A stretch of DNA of 64,000 nt from Sthenelais limicola (lineage: Eukaryota > Annelida > Polychaeta > Phyllodocida > Sigalionidae): positions 39,692,298 to 39,756,297 of the forward strand of contig OW804097.1 in the NCBI GenBank assembly GCA_942159475.1, written 5' to 3'. Under the pieces are notes generated by a model. The model searched no databases and was not told the origin of the DNA. It saw only the letters and a list, made by a program, of their open reading frames with translations. Positions 1-13,000 of this stretch are shown in pieces. The translations under genes and the position numbers were made by a program. How positions within the stretch are numbered: position 1 is the first letter of the stretch; every line of letters begins with the position of its first letter.

Positions 1-267
1 AAGGGCGCGCTCTCCATGAACTTATCATCAGAGGACTTTGTCACACGTATAAGACAGACCCTGCAGAGCACGGTGCAGGACATAAATTCTATCAGTTGCC
101 ACGGTTTCCGTCGAGGAGCTGCTACTTGGGCACATAAGTCAGGTCTGGATTCTGACGCAATAAAGTTACTAGGCCACTGGAGATCGGAAAGTTACCAAAA
201 GTACTTGGCACCCGGGGTGCAAGACAGGATGAATTTTACTAAATTAATGACTCAGAGACTCCCCTGA
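1..267 (+). CDS. Tyrosine recombinase, C-terminal fragment (retrotransposon integrase)
   Basis: The frame is open from the first base, so the ATG at 16 is internal and the protein continues off the left edge. The 88 visible residues end at TGA 265-267. Visible catalytic-core signatures are HGFRRG (the H-x-x-R box II), KLLGHW (the box-II histidine/tryptophan position) and YQKYL, which carries the nucleophilic tyrosine. This is the C-terminal half of a phage-integrase-like recombinase. In Ngaro/DIRS retrotransposons this enzyme inserts a circular DNA intermediate without a DDE integrase. The split direct repeats that follow at once fit Ngaro better than a Crypton, which carries a recombinase but no such repeats. 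The box-I arginine is outside the window, so intactness of the whole enzyme cannot be judged. Confidence 0.85.
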   Translation, partial: KGALSMNLSSEDFVTRIRQTLQSTVQDINSISCHGFRRGAATWAHKSGLDSDAIKLLGHWRSESYQKYLAPGVQDRMNFTKLMTQRLP

Positions 268-308
268 TGGAAAAATTTTTCTTCTTTTTCTAACTACTCT
301 AGGGTTTT

Positions 309-617
309 GGGTCACGAGGAGTCAGCTGATCTAATGAACTATCTAGATCCTCAGAGATCATTACAGGAACTATCACATGAACATTGATTATGCTGACTAA
401 TTACACATCTTAATTACACATCTTTAATTGATTATGCTGATTGTTTACTTCTGTAATTGTTTGTGCTAATTACTTATTTAATTCTTCTGTAATTGGTTTC
501 TGTATGTGTATTCTAAAAATAACATTTCATTGCTGTACTTGTATACCAGCGGCGCGCAAAATAGTATTGTAGCTGAGTTGAATAAAACTCCCTTGACCCA
601 CAACCTTGTTGAGTTAA
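309..617 (+). repeat. Ngaro split direct repeat, copy B1
   Basis: The 309 bp beginning GGGTCACGAGGAGTC and ending GTTGAGTTAA recur 472 bp downstream with no difference that I can see. The copy starts 41 bp after the recombinase stop codon. Confidence 0.85.
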
Positions 618-780
618 GGGAGGTTTAAACAGGGTTTAAACGGTTTTAACTCAGCTGGTCACCACCAGGGCTAGCGCCCTCCTGCCTGTGGCACGCACTG
701 TCCAGCACTTCTAAGGAAGCCAGCGCGAGGTCCTCCACCTCCCCGACCTCCTTCCCTCATCTCAAACCACAAGCGGTGAG
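618..780 (+). repeat. Ngaro A2 block between B repeats
   Basis: This 163-bp, relatively GC-rich segment separates the two 309-bp repeats. Its start (TTTAAAC repeated, then TTAACTCA) is partly inverted relative to the TTGAGTTAA that ends each B repeat. It should also be present at the 5' end of the element, outside the window. Confidence 0.65.
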
Positions 781-1089
781 GGGTCACGAGGAGTCAGCTG
801 ATCTAATGAACTATCTAGATCCTCAGAGATCATTACAGGAACTATCACATGAACATTGATTATGCTGACTAATTACACATCTTAATTACACATCTTTAAT
901 TGATTATGCTGATTGTTTACTTCTGTAATTGTTTGTGCTAATTACTTATTTAATTCTTCTGTAATTGGTTTCTGTATGTGTATTCTAAAAATAACATTTC
1001 ATTGCTGTACTTGTATACCAGCGGCGCGCAAAATAGTATTGTAGCTGAGTTGAATAAAACTCCCTTGACCCACAACCTTGTTGAGTTAA
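781..1089 (+). repeat. Ngaro split direct repeat, copy B2 (element 3' end)
   Basis: Second copy of the 309-bp repeat, identical to 309-617. Similarity stops at 1089, which I take as the 3' boundary of the element. Confidence 0.85.
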
Positions 1090-1249
1090 ATCGAAAATTG
1101 CAAGAATGTTATCCCCAATATCATAGCTACGAATCAAGATTCAAAATGGCGGCTATGCAAATCCCCTAAATTCATTTCAGTGTACACCAGAATCCTACAA
1201 TTTGCAATATGACTCCCTGTTATCTGTCAATCAAAGACGTATACGCCAC

Positions 1250-1370
1250 CTGGTGGAACCAGCCTGTAGGAATAATGAGCAGCTCGCCCGGGAGCTGGTC
1301 CAGCTCTATAGCGTGTGTAGCGGTGAAGGCGGGGTAGGTGGATATGTCAACATCATACGAGTCCACTGGA
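1250..1370 (-). CDS. JmjC gene exon 7 (second metal histidine)
   Basis: The acceptor (...TGTTGCAG) precedes T, which completes the split codon from exon 6. The peptide reads PVDSYDVDISTYPAF...ELDQLPGELL...PTGWFHQ, the classic end of the JmjC barrel, including the third iron ligand. A donor CAG|GTGGCG ends it at 1250 in phase 0. Reading through instead gives a stop after only nine more codons (TAA at 1220-1222). I prefer the splice, because the domain normally has one more strand. Confidence 0.85.
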
Positions 1371-4300
1371 CTGCAACACAGAACAGAGAAAAGTATATTA
1401 TATAGGTTTATATGAAGGCGGGGTAGGTGGATATGTCAACATCATACAAGTCCACTGGACTGCAATACACAAAAGAGAAAAGTACTCAGATATATCAAGA
1501 AGTTATCACTTTTTAGCTTCATTTAGCAAAATATACTATGTGTATTGCTGCCGATTATGCATTTTCTGACGACCTGATACATATCGTAAGTCCTTAGACA
1601 TGACTTTAATGTTATTAAGGAAATAGGTCCAGCAGAGCGACTGAAGGCCTGAAGATGTTGTGATGTATACGTATGAGGGGTCCATCTCATTTAGTCAACT
1701 TAGGACATAATTCTAGGAGATTGACGAAACTTTAGAATAAGAAGGATTAAAGCTATATCGAAAGTTAGCAAGAATATACATGTATAAGGTTTCAAGAGAG
1801 ATTATATTGCCTGTGAATCGATTCATTTCGAACATATTTCAAAATAAGCAAGGGATCGCTCATTCATCATGGACAGGACAACGTAAGAAATCATGCCTTT
1901 AAAAGTATCATGTCCGCCGAGATTGGTGCAGCAAAACCAGCAAAGCAGATTTGATTGATATATCACAACTCTTACTGTGAGGGCATACAGAGGGACAAGA
2001 GGTTTCCCTTGACACTACACCCCTGGGGCCTTTCTTTGTTTGATCGGGCAAAGGAATACATACATTATCCAAGAAGATTTCTAATAAGAAAGATCTAAGA
2101 AGATTTCTAATAAGATTTCTTCTTCTTCCACCACCACCACCAATAGGAAAGGCAAAAAAACATAATGGAGTTTTACATGCGGCGGATGTCTATTCCCATC
2201 GTGACTGAATGACCCCACAATAGACGTTTTTAATAATGTATAGGAGATTCAGGAATATTCTACCTGTTATACTTGTAGCAGTTGAGGGGAAAGCCAGATT
2301 TCCTTCCTTCCATCACATACATTAGGTGGTCTTGACCCGGCGGGAACAACTGGGAAGAATTGAGTCAGAATTAGCTATGCAGTAATAATTCATTCAAGGA
2401 AGAGAGACCTATGTTTTAAAGCCATTATATCCTGGAATATTTTTGCTGGTTTCATGCTGAGCTGGATATATCTGGAAATTGTTATTAATTATAGTTCGAA
2501 ATAACGTATACTTATATTAAGTTTATGATATTCTGGTGAATTTGAATTTATAAGCTTTTCTATTGAAGATCGGGCTGTTGTAGATCATGTCTGTTCATGT
2601 TAAAGTTGCACTCTCAGTTAAAGTGGCTAAGATAGTTAATATGACTGGTTTGGGAGTAGTCAAGAATCGACCTGAAAATGCCCCCAACAACTAAAACAAA
2701 CCGTCTTAGTCCTATGATGGACTTATCTTAATTTTAGCTTTCCCATTTGCTTGTAAAATGCAATCCTTTTGAAAGCTGTTGCCTCGCTCCTCACTACGGC
2801 ATCCATGGCCATTTGAATCTTGAGAACTGGGTCACAATGTGGTTTAGGAGAACTGTCAAATGATCTCAAATCGAAATATGGCCAGTGTCATACCTATATT
2901 TTTGTTCTAACTTAGCTCTCTCCCTTGCTGATTTACTTTTACATTAAATGTATCATTTGGACTTTCTTCCTAACTTTGAAAAATGCGTTACAAAACCTTG
3001 TCACTTTCCCAGTCATGTTGTGGTTACACTGGCCCAACTGGGTGACCTCGGCGCTGACTGGAGGAATCTCTCGTGTGACCTACTGCGCATGACAACCTCA
3101 CTAACCACAACGGCCGCTCACCCGAATTTGCGACGGTCGCGATAAATAAATCCACTCATTTTATGGTAAAATATCTGTATAACTATGGATTATATACGTT
3201 TGGGGTCTCCAGCGATTAGTTAGGTAGGTTCAGACGCATCACATACTAGAATATTGGGTAGAAATTCCGTTACTCGTCAATCTAGCCCAGAACAGCGAGA
3301 AGTGTCACTTTAACATTGGTCGAAAATAAAGATTTTCTATTTTTTGATTTATCAACCCGCCTAAAAGTCATTTGACCAAAGTTTTGGAGGACCTTGTGTG
3401 GTTGTATTTGCTACATGGCTTCATAAATGCCCACTTTTATATTTTGGAGATATAATTCATAATTTGAGTAATTTTGCTAAGATTATTTTGTCGTAATAGC
3501 TGATAATGCAGCTTTAAACATACCGATATAAAAAAGCCCTTTACCTTCCAGTGCTTGAGGCCCTTGATGACGGCGTTGGTGCCCGTCCAGTTGTAGGGGT
3601 CTATGTGGAGGGAGGAACGCGAGAACTGCGTCCCCCACAGCAACATGGCGTTCCACGGACGCACCTCCTCTGGGAACAGCTGGTAGTAGTCCTCCTCCAG
3701 GTGATCCTGGGGGGAATAATGAATTTTTATTGTAATCATTGGTGGGTAATGATATGAAAGGTTACTGTATATATTTGAAAAAGTTAATCATCTAGTAACT
3801 GAAACTTCTCCATGTCCATGTAGTAAGATATGTTATAATTAAGTATTTGTATTTCTCTTTACATGCAGTTACCGAATACTAATGATATTTAGAGAAATTG
3901 GTCCTTTTGTCAACTAATGTTGTTCTTCCCAGAATGCCTGGCATATTGATACATTTACATTATGATTATGAAGGATTCATATTAGATTTTCCTACAATTA
4001 CATTTCACTTTGAAGAAGTATTATACATGAAGCAATGGACATTAGAGTTGCTCATATAACTGTTTAACAATAATACAGACTTATTGTTCCATGATAATCC
4101 AGGAACTACGTTCTCTTAAGGAGTTTTGTTTGTCTAATTGTTATAAAAATCTTTAGCAAAAATTTCGCTCTCCTTTTTTTCCGCCTCATCATACTTCTTA
4201 TAACTAAAACATATCTCAACTTATAAATACTAACATCGTGCAAATTGACTCTAGGTCAGACATCAGGAGCTTCTTTAAAGCAGGTATATAGGACTGATTT

Positions 4301-7300
4301 AGTCGAAAGGGTATTTTAACAGAAATCTATTAATTAATTAAAATGCTTCCATCAAGTGATGGTTTTCTGCAATGAGGTGAAGCCTTGGTTTGATGTCGGC
4401 CAACTCTACAATCTGTCTCGTCGACTATTATTGCCCCTACTCAGATTCTACTGGGACCCGTGGAAGGGGGCAAGGTATGCGATAATTGTTAACTGGATAT
4501 CTATCCAGGCTAAGAAAAGCGGACTAAATTACAGAAGAAGACAACAAGAACAAAATCACACAGAGGGAAGAAGAGACACAGGTGTTTCACAAGACTTACG
4601 CAATGGCCTATGTCCTTCTTGAGCTGTGGATGTGTTGCAATGAAGAGTTCATCCTCCACATAAGTCCAGCGATTAGGGAAGGCCTTGTGTGTGTTCTTAT
4701 AAAACAGCTCTAGAGGCAGCGCCAGACTCACTGCTTGGTCCAACGAGTTCTGTAAGGCAGACAGAGAATAACACAATATTAGAATATATACAGGGAAATC
4801 ATTAAGTCCTGTATCCACTGAGTCGATTTCTCATTAGGGGCCCAGTCAACGAGCATGATGTGCCATGTCAGACATCTAGTGAGTAGGTGGTGTGGGGAAG
4901 CTCCACCACTAGGAGCACCTCAGCTGTACTATCAATAAACACTTCTACTCAAGAGACCAGTCATGAGAGTTCACTCATTACTCATTACTTCAGGAATATA
5001 TCAAAATATTCTTATATAAAATCTGTATTACATATCTAGTTGAAGGATATATCATTGGTGGAGAGCTATCCAGATTTGGTTCCTCAAAATATTCTTTGGC
5101 ACTTGGCAAACTGCATTGCTACTGGCTACTGGAGTTGTCTCTCCTATGTTTGCCCCCATCGAGGTAATCAGCTCAGTAGACATGGGCCTTAAGTTTGCTT
5201 CAATTGGGGATGGCAGTTTCATACATGGGTCACGGTATAATAATTATTACATCTATAGCCTGTTCCACTGTCGGGAATGACCCACCGGTCCTCATTCAGA
5301 GCTGATCGGAATTGGTCAACTGATACTTATTATATCATTTTAATAAGGAAATAAACATGCATCAGACTAGAGTCACAGTCACAGTTGAGAAAACCTACTC
5401 CTAAAAGTTTACTTGAATGCGTTTAAGGCTGATATCCATTACTACGTCAATTATCATCTCAACTGTCACGTCACAGCCTCCAAGGGGACGATGAGGCCTT
5501 TGCATTCAGACTAAAGTTTATCAAGGAATCCTCCTTGATAAAGGGCTCTTGTCGCCCGACACATCGGACCCCCAATTACACACTACCTCAAAATAATCCC
5601 CATGCAGTGCCCTGCCTCCTTTGTTTTGGGTTTCCATACCTAAATTGATTTACAGTTTATTTTCATTGACAGATATTTTTATCTGGATAACAAATATATA
5701 CCAATATGGGCTAAAGTGCGGATGCAAAAGCTTCCTCTTCCTCTTGGTAGTTTTGCCATGAGATGTATCGCGAGGATTGATGTGGTATTGGAGAACTATA
5801 CTAGAGGGTTTGTAGAGAATGGTGTTGTAAGATTCAGCATGGTCCCTTCAGAGCCATGTATGAGTCTTTGATTGCAATGTTTAACTATTACCTATATTTT
5901 ATTCGATGGGCTAGGCTGTTTGTATGCAGCTCGATGGCGATAGCTTTTATTTGATACTTAAATTTCCTATTGGTAATAACTCATATTTGATATCAATGCT
6001 AAGATATTCGCTGAAAGAATAATTATAAAGGAGGTTAAAATGTCAATGAATGCCACAAAGGCCACCCTAAGCTTCCATTATTCTTATGTCAAATTTAGTT
6101 GCTTTGCAAAAAATTAAAATGTTAATTTTCCTTTTGCAAAAAGCTTAAATTTATGAGAATTTGTACAAACTTTCGGCACCATGACCCATTCTTTCTTTTA
6201 ACAAGGGTAGATTGAGATGATTCAGGGTTATTAAGGGGCAGTTTTTTGCAGGCAGCTAATGTTGCGTTTGCCCACTGGACCTGGCAGTTTGGTACCACTT
6301 TCGTGCAGTGCAGTCCCACCTAGGTAGAGATACGTATACCTCGAGACCTGCTATGCCTGGTTCATAACATAAACACTAGATTGCGCCACCAGAGCATCTA
6401 TCCCGAAAACATCTCATAGGAATTAAGACCAGCACAACTGCTGTTACCCAGACTTTACTTCTTGAAGTTTGATGGGAGATTGCAAGTTCCTAATGAAGTA
6501 AATATCCTTTTGAAGATGAAAAAACAATCATCGCGAAAAAGTCCGACATGACAGATTTTCATCCAGAACGTGTTTAGGGTGAAATTAATGTAAAAAAAAC
6601 CATGCTCTTGAGCAAAAAGTGTTTCAGTACTTTCCTATAAAGACCTGGAATTTCATTTGAAGATAAAAAGGGATCACTGAGAAAAATAAGTCGAAAAGGA
6701 AACCACCGATGATAAAATGCGGGGAGATGATTGGTTGCTTTACGCCATATTAACCTATGCATCCTTTGGTATATATTTGCGATGAGTTACAGGGAAATGC
6801 GTCACAAGTCACAAACAATGGATTTTGAGGTATCATCATATTTGAAAAGATGGAATCAAGCCGATTCCAATGATGGTAAACATTAAGGATATCTAAGAAG
6901 TATGTCTATATTTTAAGTCTAATATATTTATGTTTGAAAAAGATATTTTACAATATGCATGGGGGGGGGGGGGCAATTTCCAGTAAAAATAATTGAATGT
7001 ACCTCATAGGATGACCAGCAGAACGCAAGGATATATTTAATACACTGTCTTGGAATTTGGTACATGGATTCATACGCCTTAAGGCGCTAAACCCCTAAAA
7101 AATTAGATAATTCCAACTAAGATATCTTGTGAATAACTTTGGAAAATATCATTTTTGCGACTTGTGACTAATTTCCCTGGAACACATCACATTTGGTCAT
7201 ATCAGGGGGTGAGATGAAACACACTAATGGGACACAATACCCTGAAATCCTACCATTTCAGATAATTAGCGACAAAATTAGAGATAAAATACAACATCAT

Positions 7301-10040
7301 GCTTTTGCTCACCAAGCCAATGGTGGTTCTTGTAATGAATAGGTTCTAAAAATGTTTTATTATTTACCGAAGAAGATGCAGTAGAGATAATAACTTTATA
7401 TTCATATTGAATTTTGATGATGCTTATGATTATGGATCATGTCCTTGACTGACTTAATTTGTCTTGCACAATTAAAAAAATTCCTTTGTAGAAAGTAAAT
7501 CATAGGGGGCCTCACATATGGAACACATAGTTGTGGTTAGGCCCGTCCGCCAACTCGATGGTGGGGCTGTAATATGATACCCACCTTTTCCCCGCGAAAT
7601 CTCGGAATGACCCAAGACTGCAATTGACTGACCCTGTTAGGATGACATCATGATCCCAGAAGCGAAAATGAAATCGATTGCCAATGCGTTTTTTTTTTAG
7701 AAATTCACAACCAGAATAAGGAATACAGAATGGACAACCCATTCACATTGAAATTTGTATTAAAGACTGAATAAAAATTAAACATAAATGATAAAATCAA
7801 TCGTAATAGTTGGCATAATTGTGATTGCTAAGGTGGTTTAGTTGGAAAAAGAATTTTTTTAAAGGGAGGATCTTGTTGAGCTGGTATAGGCAATCGGACG
7901 TTTAAAGAGTGGTGCTTAAATCAATCAACATATATACTCAAGGAATAGCTTCTAAGGATTCCTTCCACCAACGAAAATCCCTTTTCCTGTTTTTATTTTT
8001 TTCCAATTATAAGTTTAACATCTTTTTAAGACAAAGAAGAGATGAAGGTGTGGGGGGGGGGGGGGGTCTGATAAAAACACTGTCATAACTACCTAACATC
8101 AAATGATTTTGATTTTGCTAAGAACGAATTGTCCTCTAAGTAAAACCTTTTCCAGCCGACCAACTTGTGGTCAATCACATTACGGATCCTGTCAGGCTGA
8201 GTGGAAATGAAAAAAATTGATTCTTGGCCTACTACGTGATCCTAGAAGTGAAAATGACATCGATTGCTAACGGATTTCTTGAGAGAGAAAAAAAAGACAA
8301 CAACCATGCAGGAATGTGAGACCTTGGGGGCTCTTCACCTTTTGAAAGCCTGAGGCTGGTAGACCAAAGTCATGTGTAGCTGTGAAGGGGTAAACGTCAG
8401 GTAGTACTTCCGGTATGACCAGGTCAAATAGCTCCTGTGTGGGTAGAAGGATTAGTGGTGTGACAAGAACCTCAGACTCACATCTTAGTATACTCTCTCC
8501 AATAAGTAGTTGACACGGGCTAAACAGTCTTCTTTAAGAAGAGAAAAAAGTGGGTGACTTTTGACTTGAAACCTTTGCCCCCTGAATCGCCGTTTGCGAT
8601 TGACCATGCCGAAATATACGGCTGCATTGTACAGCGCTGTCTATGTTCCATGTGCAGCAGCTGTCTTTCCCTTTCCATGAAAGGAAGAGCTGGTTATACT
8701 GGCCCTGTTTTTCCATGGTTGATTGCAAAGAGTGGCTGGCAGGGCAAAGGGTTGACAGGAACTTGACATAAATAGAAATCAACAATCCCCCAATTTTCCC
8801 TCTTCTTAAAGAACCCCATTTAGCCCATGTTAACTACTTATTGGACAGAGTATAGTCACTGACTTGAACAGTCTGCATGGGGGCTATAACCAACTAAGGC
8901 AGAGCTTAAAAGTATTAATAACCTCCATTTCGGGCCTCCTGGTGCATTGTTTGTGTATGGTTCTCGGATTATACACAAATAGTGCCCCAGCAGCCCCTCA
9001 ATATTGGTCATTAATCCTTGTTTACATGTTTGTTCATAATAGAGCAGGTAGAATAGCAGAAATATTCCTATATAGCAGGGCTGTAGAACTATGTAGTGGA
9101 AAATGCTCCTATGTGGGTGGAACGAATAGCCATAAGTGCCGCACAGCACTATACAGTGTATCATATAACCTAAAGCCCTGAATCCACTAACACGTCAAAC
9201 ATCACGACAAAATATCCAAAGCGAAGAAGAGGCGCTAATTGTCGCTAATTTCAGTCTGTTTTATCGTGATATGAATATTTGTCAATGAAATGGTTGAATG
9301 TTTAAATTGGTTTGAATGCAAAAACCTCTTCTTCCCATACAACGTTTTAACGAGATGTTTGACGTCGTAGTAGATACGGGGTTTAACAACGATAACCACC
9401 ACATCCTTTCATACTAGTGACAACAACAGAGTGAAAGGAATGGTGGGGAGAATGTTTAGTACGATCACATATATCATTCTATACTGAATATATATGCCTA
9501 TGCTACCTGAGGCATATGGTTACAGGATGCAATAAATATTCATAAACGGTATTCGTACTGTTAATGAATCGAATTACAGATTAGCAATTATCTGAGTAAT
9601 TAAAGAAGTATTCTGAGAAGTGTCACAAATTGTCTTCAAAATCCATTAATAAAAGGCATATATAAAGGTCCCATATAGAATGGTACGTGGCACAGCAATC
9701 AGAATCTCGTTCCATAAATTTCCGATTATTCACACCTCGTAACATTCTCTCAATGTATACCACATGACCTGAGACGTACAGCCTGTTCCGAATAACCTCA
9801 TAATGTCAACCATTATATATGGGAATTAATGGGTATTATATATAATGACCGATATTTTAGTTGACGTCAGTGGTACATGTTCATATTGGACAGGGCAATG
9901 TAGTAGACATAGCTCTTTCTAATCAGAATAGTTTAGTATGTCTACTAATAAAAAGAATATCCTACATTGTGTTCCATATAACCTGAGAATATCAACCAAG
10001 TTGTCTAATACTAGGGAAGTCAATACAGTAGAAATGGCTT

Positions 10041-10095
<55 letters not shown>

Positions 10096-13000
10096 TCTAT
10101 TTATTTATCTATTTATTTATTCATTTATTAGTATAACGACAAGGTTCTACACTACATAATGGGACAATGTTAACCAAGTCTTCCCATACTTAGAGGAGAC
10201 AATATTGTAGAACAGTTTCTATAGATTTTCTTTCTTTTTTTACATTTTCTTTTACATTTACATTTACTGTAGATGTGTAGATAAGTAAGGATAATGCCTC
10301 AGTCTTTTCACAGAGTCAATATCCTTATACTGAAAATGTAAAAATGCTTAAATGCTCCAAATACGACTAATTATGATCGAGCGCGAGGTGGAAGTTTCAA
10401 CAAAAGCTTCCCAAAATCAGGAGTGACAAGTGTCTCTTAAATCTATCCGATCACGCACTGTTAACCGACATGTGCAATGGCACATGCAAATCACCTTTAT
10501 TACATACTACCCTGGCCCGACTCCTTTCTCCATTCTATACGGATCAGGACGTCAGAAAATGTGCAATTCACCTTGGAAAATCCTCTCAAACCAGTCAAAT
10601 TTAACACGAAAATGAAGTTCAAAATACAATTCAACATGTCCGAAAGCATTTCTGTATCGATGCAAGACCACATAGACTCCGTTATACCTAGTAATTTACC
10701 ATTTTACAAGAGCTGTCGATTGTCCATTTTCTGACGCCCTGGCACATTATTTAAGTCTTCAATATCAAGCGGCAAAGGGTGATGTTTTCATGCGCAAAGC
10801 AGATGGGCAGTAAAACCAGGACACACCAGATTAAGGAGCGGCAGGTGCCCTATACATGAGGGTGGACGCGGGTTATAAAAAGGGCAATTAACAGAGGTAC
10901 AGGACTAATGCATTTGGCACTCAATCCACTGAGTGGGTCCACCAAGGTCCTACGACCTTTAATGCATGGAGCATGTTTAATTCACTCTTCACACTTTACT
11001 TTTGCCTGATGCTTTTAAAGCTCCAGTCTCAGCTAAGGTTGGTTACAAAAATGTACCTCCTCCTATATCTAATTGTCTCCTTATTTGGTCTGTATATATA
11101 TGTTTCTTAAAGCTGCAGTTACCCTCGGTCAAAAACTAAATATTTTCTACATTTTGTTCCAAACTTTTCCGACCCATCTAAAAGTCATTGGACCAAAATT
11201 CGGGAGGATTTTGTCTGGTTGGTTTGCTACAGGATTTCTAAAACGTCCTAATTTGTATGATTTCACTTATTATCGCTCACCGGCGGCCGTTTTTCTCGGC
11301 CTATTCAACTTCCGATTTATATACAAACATATAACAGCCGCATAATATTAATGAATCCAGTCCTATAAGTCATAATATAAGTTAATTTGTTAAGATTTTT
11401 TTTTCATAATAGCTGAGAATGCAGCTTTAAAAAGGTCAGTTCTCCTCGATGCACAGGTGGATAAGTATCCAGACTTTTGATTCCTGTGTATGTACATATT
11501 CATAGATCTTCATATATGGCCTTTTTTCTCCTAAAAACCATAGAGAGATCTCGAAAATCGATAGAAAAACGCCCAAGACACTAGTAAAATAATAGATGAA
11601 TAATCTTCTGGATATAATTAGCATTGTTCCCCATTCGTATTGGGAGTAATGCTACAAGAAAAATTGGAAAAAAAAGAAATGATTGACATTCTTATGTGTA
11701 CACAGGGGTATAATGAGTGGCAGGTGCAATTTGTATGGGGGAGGGGTAGCCGGCAAAAAGGGCAATGTTCAGGGCTACAGGACTAATGCATCTGGTATTT
11801 AGGAGGAGACGCATATAGTTCAAACTATAGGGGTCGCATGTAGGAAATACAGTTAGTATAGCTACTGAGTGAGTCCATCACAACACGGGTACCCACTGCC
11901 TTTAACATGTTTTTATTGAACCTAATAACTTGACATAACAATGTGTGACAGAGTCAATAATTCTCCTATCTTAGCCTTAGGGCCTACATCTGGGAACAAA
12001 GCGCCTTCTTCTTCAGATTAAGCTGATGTGTCCTTGCTTTGCTGCGCATATTCACTGCGCACCTTGCCTCCAGATCTTGTATCATTATAACTGATTCCCT
12101 TAAAGTGGCTAAGATCACTATTTGACTGTATGTCATTTAGAAATATGTTTGTAGTTTTCGATGACATGCATAAGTGAGAACGTTTGTGTAGAATACCAAC
12201 GCTATATATTCCTTAGATTAATTGATATTTGTTAATGAAGAATGTGGCAGAGGTTCCATTGGGGAGTTCAAATCTGAGAGAGCAGTAACTAGACCATAAG
12301 GTGCTGCCCCAGTGTATGGTAAAGGGATGTGAACTAAGAGCGAGGCAGGAGGTACATAGTGACATATATACCCTGTCCCATCTAGCTGGTATCACTTAAC
12401 TCATTAAGATAAGAGGCGTCGGGGACCTTCCCTAAACCAACCGAATTGGGTCAGGCAGTTGTGTAGGGTGACTCCAGCACCCTATGACATTGGAGTTTTA
12501 TACTCTTAAATACACAAAATATATGTAATTCCTACATTAATGCTCCCGGGTATTCATTACAAATATACTAATCTAGAACATAGTTGAAATTCAGACAAAC
12601 TTTCCCCAAATCGGGAGCTCAGTGATATGTGTCACTTTAAGGTACCTCCATGCCTATAACATTGAGTGGCTCCAATTTACTTTCTTGGTTTCCCGAGTCC
12701 CTCTAGTATACCACCTATCTTAGAACCTGATACTTGTCCGTTGTATCTACCGTCCTGCTTATAAGATTATATTGGCTAAATAACTCTAATTTACTTACAT
12801 TAGTCAAATTATCAAATGGCTTGATATCACCCTCTCTAATCTACCCCCTGCTTATAGCATTGAGTGAATGGCCTGATGCCACTTTAATCTACCTCCCTGC
12901 TAATAACATTGAGTCAATGGCCTGATACCACTCTCTCTAATCTACCTCCCTGCTTATAACACTGAGAGGATGGCCTGATACCACTCCCTCAAATCTACCT

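Larger units (their letters stand above)
1..1089 (+). mobile_element. 3' end of a Ngaro/DIRS-type tyrosine-recombinase retrotransposon
   Basis: A tyrosine-recombinase C-terminus (1-267) is followed by two identical 309-bp direct repeats (309-617 and 781-1089) that flank a 163-bp block (618-780). Seen: recombinase, then repeat, spacer, repeat. Known: Ngaro/PAT-type elements carry split direct repeats in the order A1-ORFs-B1-A2-B2, with the recombinase last. Inference: 309-617 is B1, 618-780 is A2 and 781-1089 is B2, while A1 and the Gag and RT/RNase H genes lie left of the window. The perfect identity of B1 and B2 suggests a recent insertion. The element ends about 160 bp from the last visible exon of the minus-strand JmjC gene, on the opposite strand. 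Confidence 0.8.

Noticed and set aside
5759..5875. 38-codon plus ORF starting MRCIARIDVVLENYTRG
   Set aside because: Protein-like by eye, but too short, without splice context or known motif.
7517..7567. Possible extra JmjC exon (minus strand, peptide PTIELADGPNHNYVFH, good acceptor and GTGAGG donor)
   Set aside because: Its phase is 2-2 and cannot join exon 3 (phase 0) or exon 4 (phase 0). Including it breaks the frame, while the model without it is continuous and matches the JmjC order.
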